NCBI GenBank assembly: GCA_964517675.1 | Contig: CAZFEL010000001.1 | Span: 468,301-532,300, forward strand | DNA length: 64,000 nt | Direction of reading: 5' to 3' | DNA from: Asbonarchaeum sp964517675 | GTDB lineage: Archaea; Nanohalarchaeota; Nanosalinia; Nanosalinales; Nanoanaerosalinaceae | Shown here: positions 23,689 to 31,841 of the stretch, piece after piece | How positions within the stretch are numbered: position 1 is the first letter of the stretch | How the letters are laid out: every line of letters begins with the position of its first letter | Program-made: the position numbers and the translations under genes | The notes under the pieces: model-generated | The model's input: the letters and a program-made list of their open reading frames with translations, nothing else | What the model was told of the DNA's origin: nothing | Database searches by the model: none

Positions 23689-24197
23689 CGGATCTGGTGA
23701 TCGAGGACGGGGACCTGGACCTCCTCGAGGCCAGGCCAGCTATCTCGATCGAGGAAAACGATGCGATGGTCGAGGTCACGGCCGAGACCGAGGGAGATGT
23801 CTCCGTGCTGCCGTGGCTGGTCATCGAGTCGGGTGTCCTGCCGGAGGCGTTCCAGATGTCGATGGCGTGTATCGTGCCGTACTTCTTCGAGTCGATCCTC
23901 CGGGAGGCGGATGTGGATTTCTCCTACACGGAGATGAATGGATCGGTGTTCGAGCCGGACAGGGACTACTCCTCGGCGGTCCGGTTCTACCTCCAGCGGA
24001 AGGATCTGCCGGGGCTGTTGAGGAAGGTCAGGACGACAGGGGCCTTCGATATCTATGATATCATCATCCAGCTGCCGGAGGAGCGGGATATCGTCCTCCA
24101 GCACGAGGACCGGCTTGGCCTGGTCGGGTTCGAGGAGGACGCGATCGATGCGATGGTCGAGCGGTGGGAGAACCGCCTCGATGAGGAGCTTGACTGA
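23685..24197 (+). CDS. protein of unknown function coupled to RNase Z
   Basis: 170 residues from ATG 23685, overlapping the rnz stop (ATGA). No family recognised. Alternating strands and helices: LVIEDGDLDLLEARPAISIEE, a hydrophobic helix EAFQMSMACIVPYFFES, FSYTEMNGSVFEPDRDY, then VRFYLQRKDLPGLLRKV and an acidic C-terminal helix. The coupling suggests an RNA-related role, which is inference only. Confidence 0.65.
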   Translation: MTDLVIEDGDLDLLEARPAISIEENDAMVEVTAETEGDVSVLPWLVIESGVLPEAFQMSMACIVPYFFESILREADVDFSYTEMNGSVFEPDRDYSSAVRFYLQRKDLPGLLRKVRTTGAFDIYDIIIQLPEERDIVLQHEDRLGLVGFEEDAIDAMVERWENRLDEELD

Positions 24198-24569
24198 TCA
24201 GCTGATGTAGCCGAGATCTGTCTCGGTTTCCTCGCGTTTCTCCATCTTCGTGACGATCTCGGAGAGCCGGCTCTTGTCGTACTCGCTTTTCGGGAGGTAG
24301 TAGTACTTGTTGTCCTCGCCATCGGCCTCTTTCTGGATGTAGACGACCTCTTCGTCCTCGTTCTCCTTGAAGGCACGGGCCTTGTCCCGTAGGCGCTGGA
24401 GCTGGCGCATGACCTTGAGAGGGTAGAAGAAGTTATCGATGTGGTACGTCGATGAGTCGGGGTTCTGCTTGATCTTGTCTGCGGTCTGTTCGATCTCGAA
24501 GGCCAGGTCCGCGATGCGCTCGTTCAGTCCGTCGAAGAAGGTCTCCTCATCGATGCGTTCAATCTGCAT
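24198..24569 (-). CDS. helical protein of unknown function
   Basis: 123 residues from ATG 24569, sharing a palindromic TATA element with the divergent hydrolase gene. The protein begins with a helix ERIADLAFEIEQTADKIKQ, has an aromatic central part YHIDNFFYPLKVMRQLQRLRDKARAF, and ends in a charged part with KYYYLPKSEYDKSRLSEIV. No enzyme motif recognised. Confidence 0.6.
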   Translation of the reverse strand: MQIERIDEETFFDGLNERIADLAFEIEQTADKIKQNPDSSTYHIDNFFYPLKVMRQLQRLRDKARAFKENEDEEVVYIQKEADGEDNKYYYLPKSEYDKSRLSEIVTKMEKREETETDLGYIS

Positions 24570-24590
24570 ATCTTTCCTTTCCCCGCGGAG

Positions 24591-24600
24591 ATTTTTAAAT
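24591..24600. promoter_or_regulatory. palindromic TATA element shared by divergent genes
   Basis: The self-complementary decamer atttttaaat (near-palindrome) is centred 26 bp from both ATG 24569 (minus) and ATG 24622 (plus). One element thus appears to serve both leaderless transcripts. Confidence 0.6.
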
Positions 24601-24621
24601 TCCGGCTGTCACGGTCATTTC

Positions 24622-25338
24622 ATGCCCGCACACGAGGAAACCTTCGAGATCAATGACGAGACGATAGCGGCTGTTGTCCACGAACCCGAGGGCGATCCCA
24701 CGCATGCGGTCGTGTTCGCGCATGGCTTCGGGTCGGACAAGGCAGGAAGCTATGTCCACCGGGCGGAGCTGGCGGCTGCGGAGGGCTTCCGGGCGGTCCG
24801 GTTCGATTTCCGGGGGAACAATGAATCCTCCCGCGAGTTCGTTGAGGCGGACCTGTCCTCACGGATCGCGGATCTCCAGCGGGTCCTCGATGAGGTGGAA
24901 TACCTGAGCGTCGGTGTCTACGGGTCGAGCTTCGGCGGACTGGTCGCGATCCAGGCGGCGGTCCGGGATGACCGGATCGACGGGCTGGCACTGCGGGCAC
25001 CGGTGACATACATGTCGGTGCTGGAGGACATCCGGTCGACGATCGAGCACGAGGGCTCCTACGAACAGCTGCCGGGCAAGCGGGTTGATGAGCGGTTCCT
25101 GGCGGATCTCGATGACTATTCGACGGAGGCCGTCGTCCCGGAGCTGGATATCCCGACGCTCATCATGCACGGAGAAGACGACGAGGTGGTGCCGATGGCG
25201 AGCTCGCGGAGGTTCTACGATGCGCTTTCCTGTGAGAGGGAGTATGTCGCCTTCGAGGGAGAGGGCCACCGGTTCTCCGATGCCTCCGATGACCGGGCGG
25301 TCCGGAGCGGGCTGGCATGGTTCCGGGAGCACCTGTGA
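24622..25338 (+). CDS. alpha/beta hydrolase
   Basis: 238 residues from ATG 24622; an upstream in-frame extension is ignored because the TATA element lies inside it. Alpha/beta hydrolase fold: VVFAHGFGSDKAG (oxyanion region), VGVYGSSFGGLVAI with nucleophile Ser in GxSxGG, PTLIMHGEDDEVVPM with the catalytic Asp and EGHRFSD with the His. Family members include esterases and acylaminoacyl-type peptidases; substrate unknown. Cytosolic, no signal peptide. Confidence 0.85.
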   Translation: MPAHEETFEINDETIAAVVHEPEGDPTHAVVFAHGFGSDKAGSYVHRAELAAAEGFRAVRFDFRGNNESSREFVEADLSSRIADLQRVLDEVEYLSVGVYGSSFGGLVAIQAAVRDDRIDGLALRAPVTYMSVLEDIRSTIEHEGSYEQLPGKRVDERFLADLDDYSTEAVVPELDIPTLIMHGEDDEVVPMASSRRFYDALSCEREYVAFEGEGHRFSDASDDRAVRSGLAWFREHL

Positions 25339-25409
25339 TGAAAGGACGTTGAGCCCGCGGAACAGGACGCCGATACTTTTTAAGTCTCGCTGTCGCAGGC
25401 CCTCACCTG

Positions 25410-25964
25410 GTGAACACTGTGGCACAGAAAGAGATCCGAGCGACGATCGATGATCCGAACGCGGTGGCCGAGGCCCTCATCGAGGAGGCCGGTGCACGCG
25501 AGATCGATATTGTAGAACAGCATGATACCTACTTTGGGCTGATCGACCTGTACAAGAAGCTGGGCAGGTTCTTTTTGGTCCGTGTCCGGGAGGAAGACAG
25601 CAAGGTCATGATCAACTACAAGTCCGAGGTCGAGGACGATATGTGGGAGGAGTTCGAGACGATTATCAACAGTCCCGATCAGGCACTGAAGATGTTCGAG
25701 CACATGGGCCTGGAGAAGGTCCTCGAGATCACCAAGACCCGGCGCTCGTACAGGCTCGACGGGATGCATTTCAACGTCGACTCGATCGATGGACTGGGTC
25801 ATTTCATCGAGGTCAAGATGGACCCCGACGAGACGACCGAAAAGCGTGTCCGGGAGGTCCTCAAGACCGCGGGCATCGAGTCCGGCCAGTTCATGGAGAC
25901 GGGCTATGTCACCCGCCTGCTCGAGCAGAAGGACTCCCCGTACGCTGAGTGGTGCTCGACCTGA
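25410..25964 (+). CDS. CYTH-domain protein (class IV adenylyl cyclase/triphosphatase type)
   Basis: 184 residues from GTG 25410 (GTG 25419 also possible), placed by the TATA-like cttttt/aag centred about 30 bp upstream. The tunnel-fold pattern is visible: QKEIRATI in place of ExExK, EQHDTYFGLID, FFLVRVREED, VMINYKS, KTRRSYRLDG and GHFIEVKM. Such proteins bind triphosphates; known activities are cyclic AMP synthesis or tripolyphosphate/thiamine-triphosphate hydrolysis. The N-terminal ExExK signature is reduced to KEIR, so activity is uncertain. Confidence 0.75.
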   Translation: MNTVAQKEIRATIDDPNAVAEALIEEAGAREIDIVEQHDTYFGLIDLYKKLGRFFLVRVREEDSKVMINYKSEVEDDMWEEFETIINSPDQALKMFEHMGLEKVLEITKTRRSYRLDGMHFNVDSIDGLGHFIEVKMDPDETTEKRVREVLKTAGIESGQFMETGYVTRLLEQKDSPYAEWCST

Positions 25965-26044
25965 CTAGGGTTCACGCGCGTGATCCTCCCTGGCGGTGAG
26001 CAGATACGTTGAAAAGGATCGCCCACCGTCCCGGTGTCGGGACG

Positions 26045-26758
26045 ATGGGAGAGGAGACTGCATACCTGCAACCAGATACTGATGAGGAGGGCCGCATCGA
26101 CCTCCGCCACGAAACGCTGGATCTCGAGTACCTTGGGGTGCCCCGCGAGAAGGTCAGGAAGGTCGACATGCGGTCCGCTGATGTCAGCGCCCGCACGATC
26201 GATATGATGGGCCTGGAGGCCGAACAGAACATCTATGCCTGGGCTGGGACCTTCGATGCGGACCTCGATGTCTCTCACTCCGGTTCTGACAACCTCTACC
26301 TCCGCTCGGCCGAGGGCAAGGATGTCGATGCCCGGGAGGCCGAGATACGCGACAGGCTCGAGCTCTCGCGGTCATCGTTCTCGACCGTCGATCTCTCAGG
26401 TGCGGATGTCGGTCTACTCCATGCCGAGGATGCGGACCTCGGGACGATCGATCTCTCAGGTGCGACCGTCGAGGAACTCGATGTCGATGAGGCCTATGAT
26501 GTCGTCATCGATGAGGAGACCGAGATCGGTAAGATGCCGGACGAGATGGACGGTATGCGGGTCTACGACGCGACGACATCGAACGAACGTGACGTGCTTG
26601 ATGATATCGCTTCGTATGGTGAAATCGATCCTGAACGGCTCTCTACCCTTTCATATGCCGGTGCCGTGGGATCGCTCCGGAAGAAGGGCCTCCTCCTTGA
26701 TGAGAACGGTGCGTACGTGCCATCGGACCGCACAGAGGCGTTCCTGGAGTACCTCTGA
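26045..26758 (+). CDS. beta-helix-like repeat protein with winged-helix-like tail
   Basis: 237 residues from ATG 26045; a TTG at 26009 is an alternative. Residues 90-160 form pentapeptide-like, strand-rich rows: FSTVDLSGADVGLL and GTIDLSGATVEELD lie exactly 20 residues apart, which suggests a right-handed beta-helix rung. The matching DNA (gatctctcaggtgcg) recurs at about 26389 and 26449. The C-terminal 50 residues (AGAVGSLRKKGLLLDENGAYVPS) look like a winged-helix end. Unknown function. Confidence 0.6.
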   Translation: MGEETAYLQPDTDEEGRIDLRHETLDLEYLGVPREKVRKVDMRSADVSARTIDMMGLEAEQNIYAWAGTFDADLDVSHSGSDNLYLRSAEGKDVDAREAEIRDRLELSRSSFSTVDLSGADVGLLHAEDADLGTIDLSGATVEELDVDEAYDVVIDEETEIGKMPDEMDGMRVYDATTSNERDVLDDIASYGEIDPERLSTLSYAGAVGSLRKKGLLLDENGAYVPSDRTEAFLEYL

Positions 26759-26774
26759 GCCGGATGCGGTGATG

Positions 26775-26783
26775 GTATAAACC
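26775..26783 (+). promoter_or_regulatory. TATA-like box for the superoxide dismutase gene
   Basis: gtataaacc centred 26 bp before ATG 26804. Confidence 0.6.
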
Positions 26784-26803
26784 CGCCCGAGTAAGAGTGA
26801 GAC

Positions 26804-27403
26804 ATGACCGACCATGACCTGATCGATCTGCCGTACGACTACGATGCACTTGAACCCCATATTTCAGAACAGGTGATGCGGTGGCACCACGATGTCCATC
26901 ACCAGGGCTATGTGAACGGCTGGAACGCGGCCGAGAAAGCCCTGGCCGAGCAGCGTGCGGACGGTGATTTCTCCGATACCGGGTCCCTGCTGGGCTCGTT
27001 CACGCACAACTTCTGTGGCGATCTGCTGCACCGGATCTTCTGGCAGAACATGTCCCCCGACGGGGGCGGTGAGCCCGCTGGAGGGCTGCGTGAGAAGATC
27101 GAGGAGGATTTCGGCAGCTACGATAACTGGCGGAAGGAGTTCGTTGCCGCTGCGAAATCGGCCGGCGGCTGGGCGCTGCTGGTCTACATGCCTCGGACCG
27201 ATGAGCTGCACAATGTGGCGGTCGATAAGCACGACCGCGGTGCCGTCTGGGGCGCCCATCCGGTGCTGGCTGTCGACGTCTGGGAGCACAGCTACTACCA
27301 TGACTACGGTCCCGACCGCGGTGATTTCATCGAGAACGTCTTCGATGTCATCGACTGGGCGGATGTGGCAGAGCGGTACGAGAAAGTGGCCGGGGCGTTC
27401 TAG
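26804..27403 (+). CDS. sod: Fe/Mn superoxide dismutase
   Basis: 199 residues from ATG 26804. N-terminal WHHDVHHQGYVNGWNAAEKAL supplies one metal His, GSFTHNFCGDLLHRIFW a second, and DVWEHSYYHDYGPDRGDFIENV near the C-terminus the Asp and last His, the complete ligand set. Converts superoxide to oxygen and peroxide in the cytosol. Mn or Fe preference cannot be read with confidence. It overlaps the convergent metalloprotease-like gene by 4 nt. Marks an oxygen-exposed lifestyle. Confidence 0.93.
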   Translation: MTDHDLIDLPYDYDALEPHISEQVMRWHHDVHHQGYVNGWNAAEKALAEQRADGDFSDTGSLLGSFTHNFCGDLLHRIFWQNMSPDGGGEPAGGLREKIEEDFGSYDNWRKEFVAAAKSAGGWALLVYMPRTDELHNVAVDKHDRGAVWGAHPVLAVDVWEHSYYHDYGPDRGDFIENVFDVIDWADVAERYEKVAGAF

Positions 27404-28050
27404 TCGAAGGACAGGCCCCGGTCGTCATCGATGTACCGGTCCTGGTAGGTCCCGAGGAGCTCGGTCATCTTCCGGGTCGGTGAGCCGACCATGTCCTCGT
27501 CGTACATCGCGAGGAACCTGTCGGCGTGTTTCCGGATATCATCGCCGAAGCCCTCCGGCATCGTCTCTTCCTCGTTGTAGGCCTGCTGGACCTCCTGGAG
27601 CTGGTCGGATCGTTCGTCCTCGTCCTCGATCGCGCCCTCCCAGTAGAGGTTCCAGACCTGTGTGAGTGCCTCCTCGCGAGGGGTGTAGGTCTCGACGCCC
27701 TGTTCGGTCCGGAGGTGGCCGTGGATGAGCTCGTGGGTCATCTCCTCGAGGAGGCCGTAGTCCTTCTCGATCCGTCCCGGTCGGCCGATCTCGACGGTGT
27801 TTTCACCGTTGCGGTCCTCGAAGCCGGCGCCGTTCATCTCCGGATCGTACCGCGTGTCCGGCTCATCGCTGAATGCGAGGCCGTGTCCCTCCATGGTTTC
27901 GAGTGCGACATCGAGTGCCTGGTTCAGGACGGCGTCCATCTCCCTGTCGCGCCCACTGGCGTCGTAGTGGGTCCCGAGGTTCTCCAGCGTGACATCTCTG
28001 AGGAGGTAGTCCTGCTCTGTGCCGGACCGTGATTTAAATCCATCAATCAT
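27400..28050 (-). CDS. putative zinc metalloprotease (HELIH)
   Basis: 216 residues from ATG 28050 (GTG 28059 possible). LLEEMTHELIHGHLRTEQG is a complete HExxH zinc-metalloprotease helix, followed about 20 residues later by EEALTQ, where a Glu could be the third ligand. No signal peptide or membrane helix, so it would act in the cytosol. The acidic N-terminal half is not recognised. A second gene at 31842-32564 has the same helix in degenerate form. An extended AT-rich TATA region lies about 33 bp upstream. Confidence 0.65.
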   Translation of the reverse strand: MIDGFKSRSGTEQDYLLRDVTLENLGTHYDASGRDREMDAVLNQALDVALETMEGHGLAFSDEPDTRYDPEMNGAGFEDRNGENTVEIGRPGRIEKDYGLLEEMTHELIHGHLRTEQGVETYTPREEALTQVWNLYWEGAIEDEDERSDQLQEVQQAYNEEETMPEGFGDDIRKHADRFLAMYDEDMVGSPTRKMTELLGTYQDRYIDDDRGLSFD

Positions 28051-28182
28051 TGTACCCACATAAGTTAATTAATGTTTATTTATTATAAATCTTGTCGCAA
28101 TTATTTAAACCTGTAGGCCGGGTTAGTGGTCATAAACTTTTAAGGCTACAGGAGAAAACAATCGTTAACCACGAACAGGGGG
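28051..28182. promoter_or_regulatory. AT-rich divergent promoter region
   Basis: Serves the minus metalloprotease-like gene (minus-strand atttataataaataaaca at 28073-28090) and the plus AAA ATPase gene (ataaactttta at 28132-28142, giving a leader of about 20 nt before TTG 28183). Confidence 0.5.
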
Positions 28183-29766
28183 TTGATTACAATTTCCCAA
28201 AGAACCGAGGACGAACAGGAGACAGAAGACGGATACGGTGCCGATCCACTGGAGGCGCTGGACTCCGAGGAGATAGCAACAAAGGTACTCACTGAGAAGG
28301 TCGAGGGCCGCGAGAACTTCGTCGGCCTGGAGGATGCACTGACCCGGACCTATGGGGAGGACAGCATCGAGATCACGGCCTACGACAACGGTCGCCGCGG
28401 CGGCGGACGCGAGGACGGCGTGCTGCCGGACGGACGCGAGTACCTGAAGGAGGCCACTGTCACGATCTACGAGGACGACGATCCTGTCCGTCTCCACGTT
28501 TCGGAGGACGCTGCCAGTGGCTCGGACAAGCTCCAGCTCCGGATCGAGTCGGACGATGTCGACCCGGTGACGGAGATCTATGACATGGTCGTCGATGACG
28601 AGGAAGAACAGCGGTTCCTCGATGTGGGGGATGATCTGATAACGTTCGCGACGTCCTATGGCGAGCCGACGGCGTTCAGCGATCTCCAGGATGGCCTGGA
28701 GGAGCTGTACGGCGGGGAAAATGTCCGGCAGAAAGGAGAGGCCCCGCGTGGGATGACCTCTGATGGAGAGACGTACGTCCGCGAGGGTCATTTCGAGATC
28801 GATACCGAGAACGGCCCCCTCAAGCTCCACGTCGACGGAAAACCGAACAAGATAGCGTTCACGATGCACTCGCCTGACAGGGGCGAGATAGAGGCGCTGT
28901 ACGAAGAGTTCGATGACCATGTCGGTGCGACATCGGGCAGTTCTGACCGCTCGACGTTCCGCACCGATGTATCCGGGTACTCCTGGGATGACATCGGTGG
29001 ACTGGATGATGTCAAACACACCCTCCAGACCCAGCTCCTCGACAGGCTCGAGAACCCTGAGATGGCAGAGGAGTACGGCCTCGATGTTCCCAGCGGTGTG
29101 ATGCTGTACGGGCCGCCGGGGACAGGTAAGACGCTGACAGCGAAGGCCCTGGCCTCGGAGGCGGATATGCCGTTTTACTCTGCCAGTATCAACGATCTGA
29201 CATCGAAGTGGTACGGCCAGAGCGAGGAGTACGTCAACAAGGTCTTCGAGGACGCGAAAGAGGAAGACGACCACGCGGTCGTGTTCTTCGATGAGTTCGA
29301 TGCCCTCGGCATGCAGCGTGATGCCAGCCAGAACGATGTGACGGCGCGGGTCGTCTCGACCCTGCTCGATAACCTCGACGGCCTCGAGGAGATGGACGAT
29401 GTCACCGTCATGGCTGCGACGAACCGGCTCGATGACATCGATGAGGCCTTGCTCCGGCCCGGACGGATCGAAAAGCAGTTTGAGGTCGGGCTGCCTGATT
29501 ACGATGACAGGAAGGAGATCCTCGAGGTCCACACTGAGGGCAAACCGCTTGCCGAGGATGTCGACCTCGATGAGCTCGCCTCAGAGACGGACGGTACGTC
29601 GGGGGCTGACATCGAGTACCTTGTCGCCGAGGCGACCGAGTACGCGTTCGAACGAGATGATGGGGATGGTCTCCGCGGGGTCCAGATGGATGACTTCGAG
29701 GAGGCCCTCGAGGAACTCGAGGACGAGACATCCGAGCCCGACAGCGTCAACATAACCTACGCCTAG
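28183..29766 (+). CDS. Cdc48/PAN-like single-ring AAA ATPase with duplicated N-domain
   Basis: 527 residues from TTG 28183; no ATG is available before the first domain. Residues 45-136 and 163-243 look like two copies of one novel domain (each with a short helix, YG, SDGExYxxE, strand, LHV and a final helix). Then comes a single AAA domain: GPPGTGKT (310-317), pore loop KWYGQ (342-346), VVFFDEFDAL (367-375), TNRLDD and LLRPGRIEKQFEVG, and a C-terminal helical lid. The last residues are NITYA with Tyr in the penultimate place, which resembles the proteasome-docking motif. Probable protein unfoldase; proteasome alpha is at 44 kb. Confidence 0.8.
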   Translation: MITISQRTEDEQETEDGYGADPLEALDSEEIATKVLTEKVEGRENFVGLEDALTRTYGEDSIEITAYDNGRRGGGREDGVLPDGREYLKEATVTIYEDDDPVRLHVSEDAASGSDKLQLRIESDDVDPVTEIYDMVVDDEEEQRFLDVGDDLITFATSYGEPTAFSDLQDGLEELYGGENVRQKGEAPRGMTSDGETYVREGHFEIDTENGPLKLHVDGKPNKIAFTMHSPDRGEIEALYEEFDDHVGATSGSSDRSTFRTDVSGYSWDDIGGLDDVKHTLQTQLLDRLENPEMAEEYGLDVPSGVMLYGPPGTGKTLTAKALASEADMPFYSASINDLTSKWYGQSEEYVNKVFEDAKEEDDHAVVFFDEFDALGMQRDASQNDVTARVVSTLLDNLDGLEEMDDVTVMAATNRLDDIDEALLRPGRIEKQFEVGLPDYDDRKEILEVHTEGKPLAEDVDLDELASETDGTSGADIEYLVAEATEYAFERDDGDGLRGVQMDDFEEALEELEDETSEPDSVNITYA

Positions 29767-30167
29767 AGCAGGAGGTCCGTCATGGCGTAATGGGCCAGGA
29801 GGTACCCGGCCATCAGAGCGACGATGCCGGTGCTGGTGATGGGGAGATTGGTGCTGCTTATGCCCAGCGCTGCGGTCCCGATGCCGGCGAGGAGGGTGAT
29901 GACGCCGATACCGGCGAGAATGACCTCGTCGCGTTCGAGGGGCAGTGCTGGCTCGTTCTGGCGGGGGTCGATGGCCCGACCTGTCTCTGTGTAATGGGCC
30001 AGGAGGTATCCGCCCCAGCCGATGAGCAGTGAGAAAAACGTCGTGATGGGCCGGCCCTGCTTGGCGCTGAGCAGACCCCACGCGATGGCGATGCTCATCC
30101 CGATGACGGCGAGGACGAACACTGCAGCACGTGCGTGGCTCTCCTGTGTCTTCGAGTCGATCTTCAT
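29763..30167 (-). CDS. four-helix membrane protein, paralogue of next gene
   Basis: 134 residues from ATG 30167. Four hydrophobic helices: AAVFVLAVIGMSIAIAWGLL, FFSLLIGWGGYLLAHY, ILAGIGVITLLAGIGTAALG and ITSTGIVALMAGYLLAHYAM. The phrase GYLLAHY occurs in both halves, so the protein is itself an internal duplication. Its stop overlaps the plus AAA gene end by 4 nt. Starts 1 nt after the upstream paralogue's stop. Function unknown. Confidence 0.65.
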   Translation of the reverse strand: MKIDSKTQESHARAAVFVLAVIGMSIAIAWGLLSAKQGRPITTFFSLLIGWGGYLLAHYTETGRAIDPRQNEPALPLERDEVILAGIGVITLLAGIGTAALGISSTNLPITSTGIVALMAGYLLAHYAMTDLLL

Positions 30168-30168
30168 G

Positions 30169-30630
30169 TCAGATCAGTGTGTTGTTGACAGCGAGGTGGG
30201 CGACCATGTACCCGCCCAGCATCAGGATGCCTGCAAGGACCGCTGTCTCTGTGCTACCTGCGTTTATTCCTTTGATGAACGTGCTGAATCCGTAGGAAAG
30301 CGATAAACCACCGATGACGACCATGAATGTGTCCTTTGCGTTCACCCGATTGAGCTGTTTCTGGACCTGGCTGGTGATCGAGGCGCTGGGGTCGTGCTCG
30401 TGAAGGCCGTACTGGCTGAGCCGGTAACCGAGGAAAAACAGCAGGAACCCGGCATAGACGGGGAGTGTCGCGCCCTCGAAGGACCGGATGAGTGCGGCGG
30501 TCGACCCGGCGGCGATGAGGAGGCTGCCGACCAGGAGCCACAGGGCGTCCTGGAAGGTGGTGCCTGTATCGTCATACGTCTGCCAGCCGTCCGTGTATGT
30601 CCAGGTCCCGCCGGACCGGTGCTCCGTCAT
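30169..30630 (-). CDS. four-helix membrane protein
   Basis: 153 residues from ATG 30630, with a minus-strand atatttattaag about 31 bp upstream. Soluble N-terminus, then helices ALWLLVGSLLIAAGSTAALI, LPVYAGFLLFFLGYRLSQYGLHEHD, DTFMVVIGGLSLSYGFSTF and AVLAGILMLGGYMVAHLAV. GGYMVAH matches GYLLAHY of the downstream paralogue. The two form one operon. No family recognised. Confidence 0.65.
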   Translation of the reverse strand: MTEHRSGGTWTYTDGWQTYDDTGTTFQDALWLLVGSLLIAAGSTAALIRSFEGATLPVYAGFLLFFLGYRLSQYGLHEHDPSASITSQVQKQLNRVNAKDTFMVVIGGLSLSYGFSTFIKGINAGSTETAVLAGILMLGGYMVAHLAVNNTLI

Positions 30631-30686
30631 CGGTGGACAGCGATTGGGAGGACACCTTAATAAATATCTGCTGCAGGGTGTGACAG

Positions 30687-30696
30687 GTTTTTTATT
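30687..30696 (+). promoter_or_regulatory. TATA-like box for the MscS gene
   Basis: gttttttatt centred 27 bp before ATG 30719. Confidence 0.5.
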
Positions 30697-30718
30697 GCTG
30701 TGCGGAGGATGAGGGTAC

Positions 30719-31771
30719 ATGATCGAGGCACTGCTGTCGCTCCCACCCCTTCAGCTGTTCCTGGTCGGTGTCGGGGTCTCTGTGGTGGGGGCGAAGATCG
30801 TCGAGATGGTGTTCGTACGTGTCATCCACCGTCTCGCCGGGCGGACCTCGACGACGCTCGATGATGTGGTGGTCGAATCGCTCTATCGCCCGGTCTATAT
30901 CACCGTCGCCTTGGCCGGTATCCTGCTGTCGGTCCGGGCGCTCGATATCCCCCAGCAGTGGCATGCGTTCGCCCGGATGACGGTGATATCGGGTGTCCTG
31001 GTCTACTGGCTGATCGCTCTCGTGCGTGCGGGTGGCCGGTTCTTCGAGGCGGTGGAGGGCAGTGACCGGTTCGATCACGAGCTCATCCCTGTGTTCGAGA
31101 ACCTGTGGACGTTCTTCGTCATCATCGGTGGTCTTTTCGCATTCCTCAGCGTCTGGAACGTCGATATAACACCGCTCCTCGCATCGGCCGGCATCGCAGG
31201 CGTGGCGATCGGGTTCGCGGCGAAGGATACGGTCGCCAATTTCTTCGGCGGGATCGCCCTGTATTTCGATGATACCTACAAGATCGGTGATTACGTGGTC
31301 CTGGACTCGGGCGATGCGGGGACGGTGATCGATGTCGGTGTCCGCTCGACGACGCTGAAGACGAGGAACGATGTCATGCTGACGGTGCCGAACTCGGTGC
31401 TGAACAGCTCGAAGATCATCAACGAGTCGGCACCGGACGAACCCAAACGGATCGACGTCCGAATCGGTGTGGCGTATGGTACCGATATCGACCAGCTGGA
31501 GGAGATCCTCCTCGAGATCGCCGAGGCCGATGACAGCGTCCGGGCGGATCCATCCCCGAAGGTGCGATTCCGGGAGTTTGGTGACTCTGCCCTGAACTAC
31601 TCGTTGCTGTGCTGGGTCGATGAGCCCCTGCAGGATGTCAGGGTCCGCCACGAGCTGAACCGGACGATCTACAACCGGCTGGATGAGGAAGACATCGAGA
31701 TCCCGTTCCCACAGCGCACCATCCACTACGGGGAGGATGCTCGATCAGATCCCTCCATGGAGGACGTCTGA
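30719..31771 (+). CDS. mscS: MscS-family mechanosensitive channel
   Basis: 350 residues from ATG 30719. N-terminal hydrophobic helices, then the pore helix SAGIAGVAIGFAAKDTVANFFGGIALYFDDTYKIGDYV, the MscS hallmark, followed by the beta domain (GTVIDVGVRSTTLKTRNDVMLTVPNS) and the alpha/beta domain ending NRLDEEDIEIPFPQRTIHY. Opens under membrane tension to release solutes on osmotic downshift, which suits a salt-in organism when salinity falls. Confidence 0.93.
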   Translation: MIEALLSLPPLQLFLVGVGVSVVGAKIVEMVFVRVIHRLAGRTSTTLDDVVVESLYRPVYITVALAGILLSVRALDIPQQWHAFARMTVISGVLVYWLIALVRAGGRFFEAVEGSDRFDHELIPVFENLWTFFVIIGGLFAFLSVWNVDITPLLASAGIAGVAIGFAAKDTVANFFGGIALYFDDTYKIGDYVVLDSGDAGTVIDVGVRSTTLKTRNDVMLTVPNSVLNSSKIINESAPDEPKRIDVRIGVAYGTDIDQLEEILLEIAEADDSVRADPSPKVRFREFGDSALNYSLLCWVDEPLQDVRVRHELNRTIYNRLDEEDIEIPFPQRTIHYGEDARSDPSMEDV

Positions 31772-31841
31772 GCAGCGGGACAGCCACATGCGGGATGAGT
31801 GACCGCCTGTTTTTTGAACCGCGCTCACAAGTATCACGGAT

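Noticed and set aside
26389..26465. 15-nt DNA repeat gatctctcaggtgcg, 60 nt apart
   Set aside because: Not an independent repeat: it encodes the two DLSGA rungs of the beta-helix-like protein.
28165..29532. 455-codon open frame on the minus strand
   Set aside because: Antisense to the AAA ATPase with Walker motifs; its product is Val/Arg/Leu-rich without motifs, a by-product of GC-rich codon use.
30692..31726. 344-codon minus-strand frame
   Set aside because: Antisense to the MscS channel gene, no motif.
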